Below, piece after piece: positions 62,902-64,000 of a stretch of 64,000 nucleotides of DNA (position 1 is its first letter; each line of letters begins with the position of its first letter). Origin of the DNA: a virus; IMG/VR virus record IMGVR_UViG_3300042892_002174, positions 1 through 64,000 of that record; one strand, 5' to 3'. The notes below the pieces were generated by a model. That model had not been told where the DNA came from and made no database searches. It worked only from the letters and a program-made list of their open reading frames with translations. Position numbers and translations under genes: made by a program.

Positions 62902-63598
62902 CGGCGGTCACCCGTGACTTGGCAGGACGACCACGCTTGGGCGCGGTAGGAGCAGTGCTAGGAACAGCCCTAGCGTCATTGGGATTCACGCCAGGAAACA
63001 TGCGTTCTGCATCTTTCTTCATTCTGGCAGCTTCGGCAATTAGGCCTTGTGCATCTTGTTCCATGCGTTTGGCTTGTACCAGCATGTTTGCAGCCAGTGC
63101 ATGATCATCCAGTGCGCCTGTAGCAGGTGCTTGAACAGGTGGAATACCTTGTTGACGATTCTTGAATTCTGCTTCAGCTTGGCGTTTGACTTCTGGAGCA
63201 ACCATACCAGAACTGCTGTCAATCTCTTGCATACGTTTGAGTGCTTCGGTGCCGGATTCCATTTCTTTGACCAAGCGATTAATCTCATCCAATTTTACTG
63301 AACTGGTAGCAGTGGGTGTAAGGATAACTTGATTGGTAGCAATCTTTTTCAACATGCCTTCGTGATGCAAGGTTTGCAGAATATTACGACCATCGGGCAA
63401 CAAGTTGCGATGGAATACATCAGCAAGATTGCTGGCCTGTTGGCCCGGTGCTGATTCCAACACACTCATTACTGAGTTGTGAATGTGTGTGGGCAACACA
63501 TCTGGATAGATAACCAGGCACATGTGTTCCTCATTTGGAATTTCTCTAAATACAATGGCAACCTTGCGATCACCGGTTCTGCCGATATGTTTAAGCAT
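62885..63598 (-). CDS. conserved T4-like phage protein with Ala-rich C-terminus, unknown
   Basis: A 237-residue protein. Residues 1-100 form a conserved globular part: KVAIVFREIPNEEHMCLVIY, then NSVMSVLESAPGQQASNLAD and NILQTLHHEGMLKK. Residues 100-120 (VILTPTATSSVKLDEIN) are also typical. The rest is helical and Ala/Lys/Gln-rich, ending in a basic PKRGRPAKSRV, an AT-hook-like motif that could bind DNA. I recognise homologues in aquatic T4-like phages as hypothetical proteins, with no role assigned. It overlaps both neighbours (17 and 8 bases). Confidence 0.75.
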   Translation of the reverse strand: MLKHIGRTGDRKVAIVFREIPNEEHMCLVIYPDVLPTHIHNSVMSVLESAPGQQASNLADVFHRNLLPDGRNILQTLHHEGMLKKIATNQVILTPTATSSVKLDEINRLVKEMESGTEALKRMQEIDSSSGMVAPEVKRQAEAEFKNRQQGIPPVQAPATGALDDHALAANMLVQAKRMEQDAQGLIAEAARMKKDAERMFPGVNPNDARAVPSTAPTAPKRGRPAKSRVTADAAIQ

Positions 63599-63806
63599 TT
63601 TGTTCTCCTTGTGCTTGTGGTGCCTCAGGCTCGCTGTCTGCTGTTACAGGGCCGGCTTTTGCCGCTTGTAAGAAAGCAGTGAGCTTGTCATATATTGCAC
63701 CCACTGGGGTTAACTCGTTGGCACGAAATGCACCTCGAGTGGTAGCAGCTTCTATGATGCTATGAATGGAGGCTAGATCAGCCAGGGTAAGTTGAGTGTT
63801 TTCCAT
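63591..63806 (-). CDS. conserved small T4-like phage protein, unknown
   Basis: I place the start at ATG 63806 (71 residues: MENTQLTLADLASIHSIIEA, then ATTRGAFRANELTPVGAIYD), matching the compact helical form I associate with this family, rather than a longer frame starting at 63833. Residues 50-71 are Ala/Pro/Glu-rich and probably disordered. It overlaps the next gene by 8 bases. Function unknown. Confidence 0.75.
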   Translation of the reverse strand: MENTQLTLADLASIHSIIEAATTRGAFRANELTPVGAIYDKLTAFLQAAKAGPVTADSEPEAPQAQGEQNA

Positions 63807-63844
63807 ATAGATATTTAATGGCAAAACATTCAATGAAAATGTTT

Positions 63845-64000
63845 TTATGGGGTATTTTGGAAGAATTCGTTGGCTTTTTGGACAGCCTCTTCAATGGTAA
63901 GCGCAGGCACTGTCACAAAAGCCTGGTTGCCCACTATCTCCATGTCGTAAGGTATACTACCAGTAAAACAGAAACTTTCCGGCACTTCCACCTGCACTTC
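63845..64000 (-). CDS. C-terminal end of an unknown phage protein (5' part outside window)
   Basis: A minus-strand frame enters from the right edge and ends at TAA (complement of 63845-63847). The 51 visible residues include VPESFCFTGSIPYDMEIVGN, then VTVPALTIEEAVQKANEFF. The beta strand then helix pattern looks like a small conserved phage protein. The frame has no interruption and lies 38 bases upstream of the next gene in the same direction. Confidence 0.6.
   Translation of the reverse strand, partial: EVQVEVPESFCFTGSIPYDMEIVGNQAFVTVPALTIEEAVQKANEFFQNTP

Noticed and set aside
1-64000. tRNA genes, integrase, insertion sequences
   Set aside because: I saw no cloverleaf-like sequences, recombinase motifs or terminal inverted repeats by eye. 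A dedicated tRNA scan would be more sensitive than reading.

Overview
This window is a piece of a large, lytic, T4-type contractile-tailed phage (Myoviridae morphology), probably from an aquatic metagenome. The evidence is a set of recognisable T4 core genes: recombination nuclease subunits gp46 and gp47, a gp55-like late sigma factor, baseplate wedge proteins gp53, gp25 and gp6, a gp5-like hub/spike, and thyX. They sit among conserved small proteins of the kind seen in marine and freshwater T4-like phages. Gene packing is extreme: most neighbours overlap by 4 to 20 bases and no stretch longer than about 110 bases lacks a gene. I saw no tRNA, CRISPR array, insertion sequence or integrase. The host is not proven. 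A TctC/Bug-family periplasmic binding protein (a family greatly expanded in Betaproteobacteria) hints at a proteobacterial, perhaps betaproteobacterial, freshwater host.

Layout. (A) 1-8652, minus strand: a gp55-gp47-[SGNH protein - AMP-forming ligase - TctC]-gp46-radical SAM-GIY-YIG operon, read from a strong sigma70-type promoter at 8678-8705. The three bracketed genes are metabolic cargo between the two halves of the recombination nuclease. (B) 8762-39508, plus strand: baseplate, tail and fibre genes. They run from a tube-cap/hub-like protein through gp53, gp5, gp25 and gp6 to a 4,921-residue structural protein with a seven-bladed FG-GAP-type propeller, then fibres. Late-promoter-like TAAATA boxes precede three of these units, and a clear hairpin terminator closes the block at 39511-39537. 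(C) 39564-53458, plus strand: a new unit starting at an apparently leaderless sigma70-like promoter. It carries GT-A-like glycosyltransferases, five tandem or interleaved radical SAM proteins, a conserved protein of unknown function, a 33-residue micro-protein, a NodU/CmcH carbamoyltransferase and a second SGNH protein. (D) 53453-59593: an amidinotransferase and two glycosyltransferase-like genes on the minus strand, facing a 949-residue repeat protein on the plus strand; the two start codons share CATG. (E) 59562-64000, minus strand: a DegT-type sugar aminotransferase, an NAD-dependent sugar epimerase, thyX and conserved small T4-like phage proteins, the last cut by the window edge.

How it fits together (inference). 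The epimerase, aminotransferase, carbamoyltransferase, amidinotransferase, SGNH hydrolases and at least six glycosyltransferase-like proteins look like a phage-encoded programme for building and decorating a glycan, on the virion or the host surface. The radical SAM array probably modifies a protein, peptide or sugar in the same programme. The SGNH-ligase-TctC cassette is separate, and its role in infection is unknown.
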